NCBI GenBank assembly: GCA_032358255.1
Contig: JAULBX010015202.1
Coordinates: 1-64,000, forward strand
DNA from: Heterotrichella gracilis
Taxonomy: Eukaryota; Sar; Xanthophyceae; Tribonematales; Xanthonemataceae
Reading direction: 5' to 3'
Length of the DNA: 64,000 nucleotides
Shown here: positions 24,433 to 37,190 of the stretch, piece by piece
How the letters are laid out: each line of letters begins with the position of its first letter
Position numbering within the stretch: the stretch's first letter is position 1
Made by a program: the position numbers and the translations under genes
The notes under the pieces: generated by a model
What the model was told of the DNA's origin: nothing
What the model saw: the letters and a program-made list of their open reading frames with translations, nothing else
Databases searched by the model: none

Positions 24433-26779
24433 TGTTTCTATGCCTGCAGGATCTCCGCCCAGTATTTGCAGCACCCAGAGCCAGGGTCACCTCGTATCCT
24501 TCCCTGGGGAGTCAGGCATGGGTGGTGAGCTACAGGGAAGCCACTGCCTTCTGGTGGGGTGCTGGGCAATGATCTGCGGGAACGAGGGTGCAAGTGGGCA
24601 GGGACTGCGCTTGTTGGTGGCGTATCAGGTATCTTTGCACCTGAGGACGATGGTGTGTGGAAATCGAGCCTGCACCAAGACATGTGTGCACGGTTTCTAA
24701 GCAGCGTTGTCGGGCCTACCTCGTTAGAGCAGCGTCGTGCGCAGCAAAGTGCACACTAGGTGGTACTGATTAAATTTTTTTCTCTAGATACTGTGGTGTT
24801 TACGGTGACGTGCAGTATGCCTACTTGTTCACCACCCAAGTGACTGGCTACAAGCTACAGACGACTACGTCGACTGGTGTACTGAACGGGCAAGTGCATG
24901 CATAGGACGTGATGGCTGAGCCCTACACGTGGGTGTTACGACATCGAAATATTTGAGCACAGAAAGCGTATGGGTGATGACAACTTGTGCGCTGCCTCTT
25001 AGCAAAAACCTGTACCGGTGGGCGTGGGCATGTACATGCGTCGGCATCTTACATGCGAAAAAGTGATTCCACCTTTACAGCCAACGCATATATACCTGAT
25101 TTGGGTTATTTGCAACTAGAAGATACGTTGGATCAAGTGTGTCCAGAAAATCACGCGTCGAGGGCGATTTATAAAGTTTAAGCCCTCCTGCCTCTCGCCT
25201 CGGCTGCCCGGCTGCCCACCTCCTGCAACAGGGTTTCCCACTGTACTGAGTACACGAGCTTGGAAGATGCCAGCTTCAGAAACGCTCTCAGGGGTCACCT
25301 TAGCCGTTATAGCCTGGCAAAAGACGTTGAAACAATCAGTGGCACCCCCTCCTGGTTCCCTGTCCCTGCGCCAGTGGTGGCACACCCAGCTGGTGTGGCA
25401 TACCAGGCAGCTTTTAACCAACCCCAGCAAGGCTTAGCCCACCACGCACTACCATATGGTCACGGGGACTGCACATAGTGCACCAGTCAAACAAGGACTG
25501 GAAAACTACCCATAAAAAACAGTTTATTATTGCTGTGCAGGGCAACGCCAGGGTGTGAAGGTTGTCCAGCGCCGATTAATATGACTTGAGTTATTCATCA
25601 GTTGAATTTCTGGTACCACGCCACAGCAGCGCGCGCCGTCAAGGCTTCCGGAGGCCTGCATGCCCCTTGGCAGGCGCATGTGATGTGGCTGTGATAAATC
25701 TGTATTTTGGTTTACAACTGTTAGCAAACTCCTAACACTTGAACCACGATGGCAGTCCCCATCAAAATGAACGCAATGCCACGAAACCAAGGCCAGCCCC
25801 GCCCCCTCCCCCACCCAGCAGTGCAACACAGAGTTGCAGTGGCTTTCAGCAAAACCTAAAAAGCTTATGTATGTCTGGCTAGGCTAACTTCACCCAAAAG
25901 GCCGATTCCACCCAAAAAAAAGGAAAACTGCAAAACTATTTGCGTGGTAGAGATGAGCATCAGTCCCTATGAACCAAGGGTTGCTTTTAAAACAAAACAC
26001 CCAAAGTCATGTTCTCAAAACTCAGTCAGAGAACGAACGAAGCAGTGCTGGCCTATCAAACTATGGATTTTGGGTCGTACTGGCACCACTAAAAGGCAGA
26101 CGGCACAGCAAACGACGTGTATGTAACACTGGCTATGAAACCAAGGTTAAATGGATCAGGGGGCACTGCAAAGCCATTGGCGACTTGAATTAAAGCCTGC
26201 CATTGCAGTGTCCAGACCCACTAAAGTGCGCATCAGAGACGAGGAATGCAAAAAGTGCTTTCAAAGGGACATATCCAATTCAGAATGATTATCTTTGCCC
26301 AGCCAAGTGACGCACTGGCAAATCAGTGGAATACTAACGAGGTATGGGACAAGAAACATTGCATATGACGTATATAAAAGGTATATATTGCTCAATCTCA
26401 AGGTAATGCAGCCCACAAAAGTGCACTGGTTTTGATAGACTAAGGTCTTTTGAGAAAACAACGTAACATATCATATCCATGGCGCATAATGTTACGTAAT
26501 GCGCAGAAACTGGGAAGGCCATCCGTGAGCGCCTAGAGAAAAGCGACACAACGCAGCAGGTTCTGTCCCTGCGGCCACTGCACACCTGCCGCCATACCCT
26601 GGCAAGGGTGTGAACGGGGTATGATGAACAGCTGTGCGCTCAACTCCAGGAGAGGCTGACGCAGCAATGGGTTCTCCACTCAATAGGGAGAAACACCCGC
26701 TCACTTCATGGAATGGAGCTGCACCCCCTCCCTTGACCCTTACAAGATTACGTAGAAACCCTTGCCCCCACACCTGCGG
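24433..26779. other. gene-poor interval
   Basis: No gene could be supported. Open frames here are short, overlap in several phases and show no motif. The missing 5' end of the SNW/JmjC transcript should lie in the part nearest 24.4 kb. Confidence 0.35.
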
Positions 26780-29700
26780 TCAATTGTATGGCAGGCTGGT
26801 TGCCTTGCCCAGGCTCACCCGCTTGCCCAGCCCCATGGGGTCACCCGTCGAGTTGTAGCTGCCAGAGGGCGATATGACCATGGAATCGGGCAGGGTGCTT
26901 TTGGTCTTTGTCGACCACTGCTGGCCACTCAGGTTATCCACCGGCAGGCTCCCCCCCTTGCGGGCCGCCCCCCTTTGCAGGCTCTTAGCCACAGCGGCCT
27001 TGGTCAGGCGCACACGGGGCAGCGGCTCCGACGCGATGCTGAGCTGCTCCCCCCCCTCCTCAGTAATCTCCTTGTCCGCCTCCATCTCCAAAGACCCTAG
27101 AGGGTTCCCGATCATGCTGTGCATGGCGCCGCCGATGACGCCGCCCGAGTGGCGCATGCGCTGGCTGATGAGCATGTGCGCAACCGCACTCCCGGTGCTG
27201 CAGCAGGTGCCGGTGCTCCCAGGGCTGGAGCTGCCGCTCCCCCCACCGTTCCCTCCACCGTTCCCCCCGCCATAGGCCCCACTAATACTCAACCGCAGCG
27301 AGGCGGGATCTGCTGAGCCGAGGCGGAGGGAGGAGAAGGGGGGTGGGGACCCCGCCATGCTGCCCCCCATGGCGTCCGGCCCGTACTTGAACGCGCCTCG
27401 CTGCCGGTGCGAGGTAGGCATGCTGAGGGAGCTGGCGAGGGTTCGCTCCTTTGCCATGCTGCCCACGGGTGCCGAGGGCAGGCGGCGCTTGATGGGTGAG
27501 TGCGTGGTTTCTTCTTGGGGCTGGTCTGGGAGGGGTGGTGCCCGAGACCCTAGGTAGTGGTCTGGCTGGGATGCGATTGAGGAGCGCTCGCTGGTGAGGC
27601 CCGCCTGGATGGAGTCTGGGGGGAAGGGGGTGGGGGCGGGGTTAGGCAGGGCAGCGTGCAGCGGGAGAGTGAGTGTGTGTGGTTGGGGTGGGTGGGCAAG
27701 TGAGAGTTGGAGGCATGCAGGCACAACCAGGTGTCCCACTAGGCTGCACACCATGCCTTTGCCTAAGGCCAGCAAACCGTCATGTAGATTGGCTGTGTGC
27801 AAGCCTTGGTGCCGCATGTGGGACTATGTGCGTGTGTGTGGATGCCGGGCAGCAGCTTCTGAGCCCAGAGACCCCAGGTGCGCCACTACACACACAACCC
27901 AACCATCCCCTTATCGCCCAACCGATAGCCCACACTACATGCATCGCGCAACTTCACCGCCATGTGCCCCGTGCGTACCCCCACCTGCTGCGTCAGTGCT
28001 GAGTGAGTCCGAGTGCTCCCTGCTCCTGGGGGTGGGGGGTGGGTAGTGCGGGGGCTGCGGGTGGGTGGGTGTGCTGCGCATGAAGCGGGTGGTCAGGTCA
28101 GCCCACCAGCTGCTGGCGGTGGTGGCGGTGCCGGGGGTGGGGGGTGGGGTGCGGGCCCGGGGGGGGCTGGCGGCGCGGGTGGAGCGGTAGGAGCCGTGCT
28201 CAATGTCCTGGGGATGGGGAGGGGGATGGAGGGTGGGTGGGGACAACACAGAAAAGAGCTGGCAGTGGGTGGTGCACGGTTGGTGGGAGAGCGGGTGGTA
28301 GGTGGCGACACTGTACAGTACACATGCGATGCCAAAGCAGTGCTCTTACGCCAAGGCCTCCATATTCGTGGGTACAACAACGCATGATAATTCCTTTGCG
28401 GTGCACCCACCTGTAAACCCTAGGCAAGGGTATGCAACCCCCGTGCAAACCTCAACACAACAAGCTATCCTGCCAGTCCTTCAAGAGGCCCTTGCCTGCG
28501 GCAACCCTAAACCCTCCCCTGCTAGCAGTTCCCAACCCCTACATCCTCACCTGCAGCAGCCCCTGCCCGCTGGGGCTCCAGCCCAGCTGCTCCCTTGCCT
28601 TAGCCCCTTGCGCCTGCAGGCTGACCGACAGAAAGTACACCAGCAGCGGGTCGAGCGCCCGGTAGGCCTCATCGATGCCGATGCTGCGCGTGGGGAGGCG
28701 CATGTTGCGGCCGATGGACTCCGCAAGGCTGCGCGTGGAGATGCCGCTCTCTGCGGGGTGGGGGAGCGGGGTGAACAAGTACGAGGGATGACAGGGCTGC
28801 TTCCTGCCTCTCCATGCAAGTTTGCACACGTCCCAGGGAGGACATGTTACCTGGACTCCCCAAACCTACTAAATTGACCACAATGCCAGCACATTGCCAG
28901 CTGCTATTGCAACTCCACAAATTCATGAAACCTTTGGGGCAATGTGACAACTGTCCTAGGGAAGGGGTGTGCGCAGGGAATTGGCCAAGGTGTAATTTGC
29001 AGGGTAGTGTAAAACCAGGTGCGGGCTGACCCCGGTCCAAGTTCCACATCGCCGCCCCCACGCACACCTTTCCCCAGACATACTTGCACACCCCATACAC
29101 ACCTCAGCCCTCATCCACCTAACCCCGTGTCCCCTTCTCCCACCCCTACCTGCGCTGCCCACGTACACCTCCCCCGCCTGGCCCCTCTCCAGCGCCAGCA
29201 GGTAGAGGTCAGCAAGGTCGCTCACGCCCACCGCAGACAGGCACGACTCCCCCTGGCCCACGTACCAGCAGGCGCCCCGCCCCTCAGCCACCGCCATGAG
29301 GCTGGGCACCACATAGCCGCCTGGAGCAAGGGGGGTGGGGATGAGGGGTGAGGCAGGGGAGTGGGACATGACGATGCAGGTGGGGCGGCGCGCAGGTGTC
29401 ACTGATGGACTGTGAATTGAGCTCGCGCAACTCTCTTTCAGTGCCCAGTGGCGTGGCTGGCTGGGAACGCGAGGCCAAGCACTGGGTGTGGCGGCGCGCA
29501 GGTGTGCCCGCGCCAGGTGTGCAGGTGGTGGGCTGGTACCAGATTAGGGTGCAAGGTTTAGGGTTTGACTTGCACCTCTTGACCCCAACGGGTGCGGCTT
29601 GTGGCAGGCACCTGGTAACCCACACCCCATGTGTGGGCAACCCAGTGCCTTGCTAACACCACCGTCACCACAGAGAAACAACACCTCCCTTCTCCACACA

Positions 29701-31114
29701 CACCAGTAACCCAACAAACCGCCACCCTAAACCCCATGTCGCTCCCCCCAACCCGCCCGACCACCATACCTTCCCCCCACTCCTCCACCCCACTCTCCAC
29801 CCCACCTCCCTAACCGTACATCAGCACACGCCGCCCCACCCCCCACCCCCACCCCCATCTGCCCCTCACCTCCCCTGCCATACACCAGCGCTGGCCGCAC
29901 CACCATGCTGCGCACCCCCTGCGCCGCGGCCCGCAGCACCTTGTGCTCGGTGCCCACGCGCAGGCGCTCCAGGGAGGTGATCACGTCAAGGGGGCTGTCC
30001 TCGTCGGCAAGGGTGGGGCCTGGGGGGGGTGGGGGGTGGGGGTGAGATGAGGGAGGGAGGGAGAGAGGGGTGGGGGGTGGGGGGTGGGGGGCAAAACAGG
30101 GGGGGTAGGTTTCAGCTTTGGGGTTGTCCTCATACGGGTTATATATGAGGATGCACACGAGGGTGCTTTTGGTACAGGGGGCCAATTCCTCAAGCTTGGC
30201 TACCAACCAGCCCCTGTAGCATCCTGTAGCTGCTCGGCCCTCTACCGGTAAAGTACACACAAAACACACTCACCTTGTGTGCTCTGTGTGACAAGGAAGA
30301 GTTACTGACAAGCGAAACAGTCGTCCTTTGTGCATGCCAAGATGCCAGTAAGACAAGTTGGTCTATACACAACTGATTGTGAAACAACCGGACAGCTGGA
30401 AAGGTTTTGTCTGGGCCGCGCTGCATGCAGCAGCAAACGAAGCAATTTCGTGTGGCAAACAGCCCACAATCCGCTGATTACGGATTGGTGTGTGCGGTAC
30501 TGTGTTTGGGAGGGAACGGTACACTGGCCCGAATACACCCAATGACACGCCCCAGGTCAGCCTATTCAGCGCGGCAGCTGGCGCAAACCCTTGACGAGCT
30601 AATTTGAGAGTGCACTGCAGCTGCAACCCCTACGCATGTGTCACATTGTGCACAGTAGTGTCCTCCAAGCTTGCCAGCCCAAACAGCCCACAACCAACTA
30701 CAATCCCCAACCCGCGCGACTACCCACAACCGTCATTCCAAGCTCTCCCTCACCTGTGTCGCCATACACCGCGATGCTGCTTGTCATTATAAGGGTCTTG
30801 CCAGTCCCCTGCAGCGCGTGGATGTACACGTCGTACGCCTGCGCCTCCAACGCCAGCATACCCGTCACGTCCCCATCCAGCAACAGCTCGCGCACGCAGC
30901 CCGTATGCACCACCGCGTCCGCCTCCTGGGCTGGCTGGAACAAGCAGTCGGGCTGTGATAGGTCCCCTCTACACGGGACAACGCCCTCGAGCAGTAGTCG
31001 CGCTGACGCCTCATCGCTGCGAGCCAGGCCCACCACCGAGTGTCCAGCAGCAACCAGCTTCTCTGCGACGGCTGAACCGATCGAGCCCGTGGCTCCTGTA
31101 ATGAAGACCCGCAT
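26780..31114 (-). CDS. NAD(P)-dependent epimerase-type SDR with long tail
   Basis: Extended short-chain dehydrogenase/reductase of the NAD-dependent epimerase/dehydratase type; the substrate is probably a nucleotide sugar or steroid-like compound but cannot be told. Six minus-strand exons: 31114-30754, 30019-29870, 29320-29150, 28750-28551, 28207-27985, 27615-26780, splicing to 646 residues in phase. The Rossmann nucleotide loop is GATGSIG (7-13) right after the start. TSSIAVYGDTG holds the usual catalytic Ser/Thr strand, VVRPALVYG and GVSDLADLYLLALE are standard for the family, and GAKAREQLGWSP is the typical C-terminal signature. The YxxxK catalytic pair is not clean: where it is expected the sequence reads RVGTEHK. 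After the enzyme (about residue 294) come about 350 residues of Ser/Pro/Gly-rich, probably disordered tail, with a GGGN repeat. It is divergent from REP across 1.1 kb. Confidence 0.8.
30010..30110 (+). other. G-rich tract in SDR intron 1
   Basis: The plus strand carries many runs of three to eight G separated by one to three bases, over about 95 bases. It is C-rich in the sense of the SDR gene and directly precedes the acceptor of SDR exon 2. Tracts of this kind can form G-quadruplexes; nothing more is shown by the sequence. Confidence 0.6.
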
Positions 31115-32230
31115 GGTTGTTGTGCTGCGGCTGTGTGAAGCGCCGTGCGTTCGCTACCAACCGATTTGAAAGCTGCAGAATGGGCGCCACTGCTGCATTG
31201 CAACCAGCTGGGCCCCTGGCGGCACCCCAGAGGCTGAAGCCAAGCTGATTCGAGCAACCTCAGAGCAGCGATGTAGAGGTCAGCTAATTGCTGGGAAAGG
31301 GTAGCCTAGTGTGCCATCAAATACTTAACAGGGGCAACAGGCCGGGAATTCCCCTCTACAGGAGGGGGTGTCACCCCTTACTTATCGCCCCACACATGCT
31401 GGCAACGGGTTTGCAGATAGCCGTCCGCACCTCTTCACCCTTTCGCTTGCATTGCATTGAACACACACGGAGGGTACGCCGGGGCTATGAGAGTGCAAGG
31501 TACCGGCAAACGCTCTTGTTTTGTTCTTGCCGGGGTTGCTCTGTATCCGTCATTCAGTGACGATCGAAATCCCAGCCCGAGAGGCGGTTCACTCAACCGC
31601 CTTTGAAATGTAGGGGCACAATGTTTCAGCCCGTAGATATTGATTAGTAATCAGGCTTGATACGGTTTTAGGGTTTATACAGGGGTATTCATACTTCTGA
31701 CATTTGAAAGCCCCTGACGTCAGATGAAGGTCGTAATTACCATGTCACATGTGGTACATGTGGTACATTCTCAATCATTCTGACCCCTTTCGATGTCACA
31801 TTTATGCTTAGGGTACAAATCCTGAAGCAAAGTTTTTGCCTGGAGACCCCCCCGGTGGATGGACCATGGCTCACATTTGATGACAGCTTTCTCCTTTGCG
31901 CCAAATTCGTGTTTTGGGCGGAATCATGTGTCAGTGGATTGTCAATCCAGTACTGCGCCAGCCTGGAGATCGAGCACGAGCCAAAACTGCATACGTGGTG
32001 CTTGTACCAGCTACCCTGCATGCAGCTACATGGCCATGGGTCATGGATGGCATGGAGGTTAGTTGCTAAAGCTATCACATATCGTGCTCGTGATGTTGGC
32101 AGTGTTCAAGTGGTACCAGTCGCATCCACTGGAAGCTCCATCCCCAGCATAGCCGTAGCCACGCCAGACATCTGGCATCAGGCACAACTTTATCGCGGGT
32201 AGCTGTGGCAGGGACACAAGCTAGAGGGTA
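31115..32230. other. divergent promoter region between SDR and REP genes
   Basis: The SDR gene reads left and the REP gene reads right from this 1.1-kb spacer, so it must hold both promoters. I see no convincing TATA box or named regulatory site. An open frame at 31737-32078 on the minus strand has no motif. Confidence 0.5.
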
Positions 32231-35200
32231 ATGGAGGACTTGGATGCCAGCGAGTTCGACCTGATCGTGGTTGGAACCGGGCTGCAGGAGTCGGTCATTG
32301 CAGCGTACGTTGGGTGCATATGCATGCATATCAACCCTGGGCATTCGGCATGTGATCCACCACTGGTCCAGCCTGAATATATTGTATAGGGCACGCCCAC
32401 CGTTGGTCTCAAAGATGTAAATAGAGTAAGTAACACCTGGCTAGCTGCAGTTGCGTGCACCGTCACAGTACCTGGTGCCCTGCACATGTGGCGCACTGTC
32501 GTTCAGCATGCACGTCTCCACCCGTGCTAGAGGTGCGACCGGTGGAACAGACCACGTTATGAATGACGGAAAGCCGCCGCAATCCCTGCGTGACCAAGAC
32601 CCCAACCCCCTCGAACCCACTCCCACTAGGCTATATGCATGCATATGCACCCCCACCCCTGCCAGGACTGCAACCTGCGCCACCCCATCCTCATATTCCC
32701 CTTCTATGCAGTGCCGCCGCTGCAGCAGGCCAATCAGTGCTCCACCTCGACTCCTCAGACACATACGGATCAGCATGGGCAGGGCTTCGCCTGGACGAGC
32801 TCCTGCAGCGGCTGGGCCAGGCGGATCCACCTGATGCCACGCCAGGCGCCAGCGGCTCGACCACCGTCGTGCACACGGACGCAACCCCGCATACGGGCGA
32901 TGGCGCCACTTGCTCATTGAGGTAGGACTCCGCTGCTTGTGGGCATCGAGCCATGGCGCTGGGAAACCCTACCGAAATACCCTATCATGGCAATGGCACC
33001 TCTGGTACCCAATGCTTCCCCATGGTGCATTTTCCTGTCACCCACATCCCTCCTGCAGTACAGCCGCAAGCCAGGCCAGGCCAGGCAGCAAGGAACTGTC
33101 ACATAGTGCAGGCACAGACGTGGCCTGGCAAGGTGCGGACCGCCCCTGCGCCGTCCACCACCCATCTCCCCTGCACCGTGTGCCCTGCGCTGGCGCACAA
33201 TCACACATTTTATTGGGGAATTGAAAAGTACGTATTTTTACAGCAAATGCTACATCCAAACATATTGAGCGAAAAAAATATTTGACTATATACAGCAGAA
33301 CATTATTTATGGCAAATAACGGCATCACTGTCCTGCGTCCTGGTTGACGAGGGTCTTGGAAATTTAATCGCTGCCAAGTCAGAGTAGTGCGGCGCACGCT
33401 GTGCAAAAATTACTGCTGGGCCGCATGCAGCTCGGTGACCACGCATATCTCTCACACGTGCCCCACTCACCTGCCCGCCCCCTGTGCAGGTGCACCCTGG
33501 AAGTCCCACTGGATGGTGGTGCTGGTGAGGGGGGGTTGGCAGGTGCACACCTGGCGGTGGCGGACCGGGGGGCGCTGGGGGCGTCACGCGAGTACTGCAT
33601 TGACCTGGCGCCAAAGGTGGGTGGGTGGGCTGTGACAGGGGGTGTGGAGAAGTGGCGACTCTGGCGATGGTGGGGGACAAAAGTGCTTTACGGTTTCACA
33701 TATTCTGGATTTTCGGTGTGGGGCGGGGCAAAAAGATCTCATAATTTTGGTTGTATTTTTTATTTTATGTCCTCTGTCCTCTGTTCTATGCTTTTTTGCT
33801 GAGAAATCCCACTACTTTAGCAGGACCTCAAGCCGCGCGGGATCAATAGGTGGTTTAAACCGTGCCGGGAAAGAGCTCCGTGGCGCCGCATGTGCAAATC
33901 TGGCTGGAGTGCATGTAACTAACCAAGTAACTGCTGGAAAATTCCAACCCTCATCACCCATAAAACGGGTATCCAAAAGTTCTTGGCTTTCAAAGGCCAC
34001 TTTCTGGGCCGTTGATTGGCCCAAACGTACGCAAATAAGAGAAAGATGTACGCCCTGCCATCCCCCCTGCAGGTGACTCACTGCGCCGGCTCCCTCATCC
34101 CGCTGCTGCTGCTGTCAGGGGGCCACAACTACCTGGAGTTCAAGCTGATGCAGGCAAGGTGGGGAAAGCATACAGGGAAGAGGGGGGAAGATGGGGCTCC
34201 CTGACTGAATACACTCGCACACTTGCAACATGGTGTGTAAGGCGGTGTATAATTACAAGCATTCCAGCATGCACTGTGAGATCCACATGCCCCTCCCCGA
34301 GCGATGACATGCGTGCACAGTTACTCCGCCTCCCTCCTCCCCACCGCCACACACACACAGTGCTCACCCTCCTCCTCCCCTTGCAGCTATGTGTTGCGTG
34401 AAGGGGTGCTGCAGTCAGTCCCGGGGGCACGAGCTGACATCTTCCGGGACAAGCAGTTGTCGCTTGGGGACAAGCGGCTGCTCATGCGCTTCATGAAGAA
34501 ATGTGGGGACGCCCTGCAAGGGGTGGAGAGTGCACAGGTGGGGAATAGGAGATGACTGTGCCTGGGTTTGAGGTGCATGTGTTAATGGCGTGTGTGGCGC
34601 CACTGGTGGTGAATACTCTGGTACCAAACATGAACATACATGAAAAATTGTACAGTAATAATGAAAGTAAATGATCAAATAGTAAGTAATGGGATGACAT
34701 AATACGTGGCTGCCCCTGCAGCCAATTTCAACACAATTTCAACATTTCCAATCCATGCCAACCGTGGTTTCTCTCCCCGCAGGCTGAATTTGACGCCCGC
34801 CCCTTTGCCCACCTGCTGCGCCAAGAAGGCCTGCCAGAGCACCTGGCGCAGGTGGTGCTGTATGCAGTGGCAATGCTGGAGGCAACGCAACACCCTGAGA
34901 CCCTACCGAGCCCGGCGCAAACCCTAGACAACCCTACGCAACCCCAGGAAGCGGCGCCGGCAGGGATATGTGGAAGCAGCCCTAGCGAGGGTTCCCCTGG
35001 AGTTGGTACCTCTACCGAGGGTTTTGGAGAGGTCAGCGCCAGCAACCCTGGCGAGGGTCAAGCAGATCCCAGCAGCAGCAGCAACCCTAGCGATGGTCCA
35101 GCAGGGGCGAGCAATAAATGCGACCAGGGTGCGGCGCCCAGCAGCAGCCCCACACACACTAAGCTAGGGTTGCCGTCAACCTGCGTCACCGCAGCGCAGG

Positions 35201-37190
35201 GGTTGCAGCGCCTGTCGCTGTACATGCGCTCGGTTGGCCGCTACGGTCCCAGCAGCAGCGCCCTGATGGCAGCAATGTATGGCACGGGGGAGCTGCCGCA
35301 GGTGAGGGGTGAGGTCAGGGTTAAGGTTTGTGGTTTAGGGTTTAGGGTAGATCATCTACCGTAGATGTATGGCACGGGGGAGCTGCCGCAGGTGAGGGTT
35401 AGGCGATGAGTAGGCTAGGGTAAGCTAGGGTTGCCTATGCCCCTTAAAAGGGTGCGGCGTGCTTTTCATCATTATCATTTGTTTACTAGGCTAGGGTAGG
35501 TAGGGCTGAAAGAGCATGCGGACTGAACTAGGGTTAGTAGCAGATTTTGTTAGCATGTTGTTTTGGGCTAGGGTGGGTGGGGATGAGAGGGCTTTTAGTG
35601 GCACGTGATTGTATACTGAAATGCATGGGACAGGGGAGCTGCCGCAGGTGATAGAGGTGGGTTTGAACCCTCTGGTTTGCTGATTGAATGCCGTCAGCTC
35701 TTTATGCTAACACATTGCATAGTCCTTCCCTATTTCCTCCCCGTTTGTACGTTGTGGTGACCGCCACCCCCCTCCATGTGCCTGTGCAGGCATTCTGTCG
35801 AGTGGCGGCAGTGAAGGGCGCCACCTACGTGCTCAGGCAAACCCTACCAGCCCTCATCATCGACCCTGACACGGGGCTATGCACGGGGGTGAAGACAGGC
35901 GGCGGCCAGGTGCTGAAATGCACCGCATTTGCGGGCAGTGCAGGGGCTCTACGGCACGCGCTGGCGCATTTTGACCCCCCTCGGCAGGAGTACAGCATCT
36001 CCCGGGCGATCGCCATTTTGGACGCCCCCCTGGCTGACTCCGAGTCCATGGTTTTGGTGACTATCCCCCCTGGTACGCAAGGGGTGGGCAATGATGAGCC
36101 CATACGGGGGCTGCAGCTGGGTGCCTCTGCGTGTGTGGCCCCCGCTGGCAGGTACCTGCTGTACCTGTGGACTGCCGCAAGGGGGGAGAGCGCGGAGCAG
36201 GACTTGAAGCGGGCTGTGAAAACCCTCGTCAGGGTTCCGCAGCCACCCAGCACCTCCCCAGGTGCCGTCCATCAAGGGGAGGGAGTGACTGCAACCAGCT
36301 CTGGAATCAGCCCCAGGAGTCCACAACCTCCCTCTACCAGCGGGAACCCCAGGCAAGAGTTTAGCGCTGATGTCGACACAAGGGGTTTGGAGCTTGCCTC
36401 CAGCAGTGGGGATTTTAAACCCCAGGCGCTGCTCCTTGCCTATTACAGGCAGGGGTTCACAGCGCTGGACTACGAAACCCTAGGGAGTGCAGGCGGCGGG
36501 TGGCCGCGCAATGTGGCCTGCTGCGCGCCTCCTGACATCTCTGTGGGATTTGAGGCACCCCTAGGGGGAGCTATGGAGGGTTTTGCCTGGCTGTTCCCCG
36601 ACCTGCAGCCCTTTGCTGCACAGCCCCAGGGGGGAGAGGGTGAAGGGGAGGGGGGGGAAGGGGAGGATTCTGATGAGGATACAGTTGCGGCGCTCAAGGT
36701 GCGTGTGAAGGGTCTCATCAGGGTTTCCGGGGTAATGGAGTGGGGGAGTGCACGCGCCTGTGTATACATGCTGTTTGTTGCGCTGCTCACTGCCACATGA
36801 CAACACACCACCACCACCATTAGCATCAGCGCCATCATCAGCATCACAGCAGCAGCATGTTAACTGAAATCTTGGGCGGTGCATATACTAGGGGTTACAT
36901 TGCGATTGCTTGGTCCCTGCAATATAGTGTGCACCAACCGTGCTGTTGCAGTGCGCCACACTCAGGCTCCACCCCCTATAGCCCAGAGCCTAACCGATTC
37001 ACAGGCGTGTACCACAAGCGCAGTTCTGGAAGTTTGTGCTATGTTCTGACGCGCTGTGTTCTGTGTGCAGGACGCGCTGAGGGGGGTGGGCGCAGCTGCA
37101 GTAGAGGGGGAGCAAGGGGAGCAAGCAGAGGTGGGGGCAGGGGAGGGACAGGGGCTGGCGGAGGGGGCACAGCCATTGCCTATGGCGTAG
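32231..37190 (+). CDS. Rab escort protein (REP), GDI superfamily
   Basis: Rab escort protein presents newly made Rab GTPases to geranylgeranyltransferase II for prenylation and delivers them to membranes. Eight exons: 32231-32304, 32712-32921, 33490-33616, 34073-34158, 34387-34537, 34783-35301, 35790-36698, 37071-37190; they splice to 731 residues in phase. FDLIVVGTGLQESVIAA near the start and GQSVLHLDSSDTYG (31-44) are the GDI/REP FAD-like fold signature. SREYCIDLAPK, SGGHNYLEFK, VPGARADIFRDKQL, YGTGELPQ and AFCRVAAVKGATYVL follow in family order. Two low-complexity inserts, one Ser/Asn/Pro/Gly-rich in exon 6 and one in exon 7, make it longer than GDI (about 450 residues) and point to REP. 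The exon 6 insert contains several aaccct and gagggt words. The end of exon 6 with its splice donor is repeated twice inside intron 6. Confidence 0.9.
33881..33935. repeat. dispersed repeat, second copy of the window's first bases
   Basis: The stretch ggcgccgcatgtgcaa, then a variable part with ctggct, then a gcatgtaactaac end, also opens the window at 1-68. The two copies differ by an internal insertion. This one lies in intron 3 of the REP gene. It suggests a short dispersed element; its limits cannot be set from two copies. Confidence 0.65.
35275..35650 (+). repeat. triplicated exon end plus splice donor in REP
   Basis: The last 27 bases of REP exon 6 with its donor (atgtatggcacgggggagct, then gccgcag/gtgag) are at 35275-35306. 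An identical copy with a good donor is at 35365-35396, and a diverged copy (atgcatgggacaggggagct, then gccgcag/gtgat) is at 35621-35652. The copies lie inside intron 6, so up to three donors could compete. Using the second or third donor would put intron sequence into the message. Confidence 0.9.

Noticed and set aside
25116-25430. Possible N-terminal SNW exon upstream of the PPPYG exon
   Set aside because: The translation does not resemble SNW N-termini and no phase-matched donor leads to the exon at 24,432.
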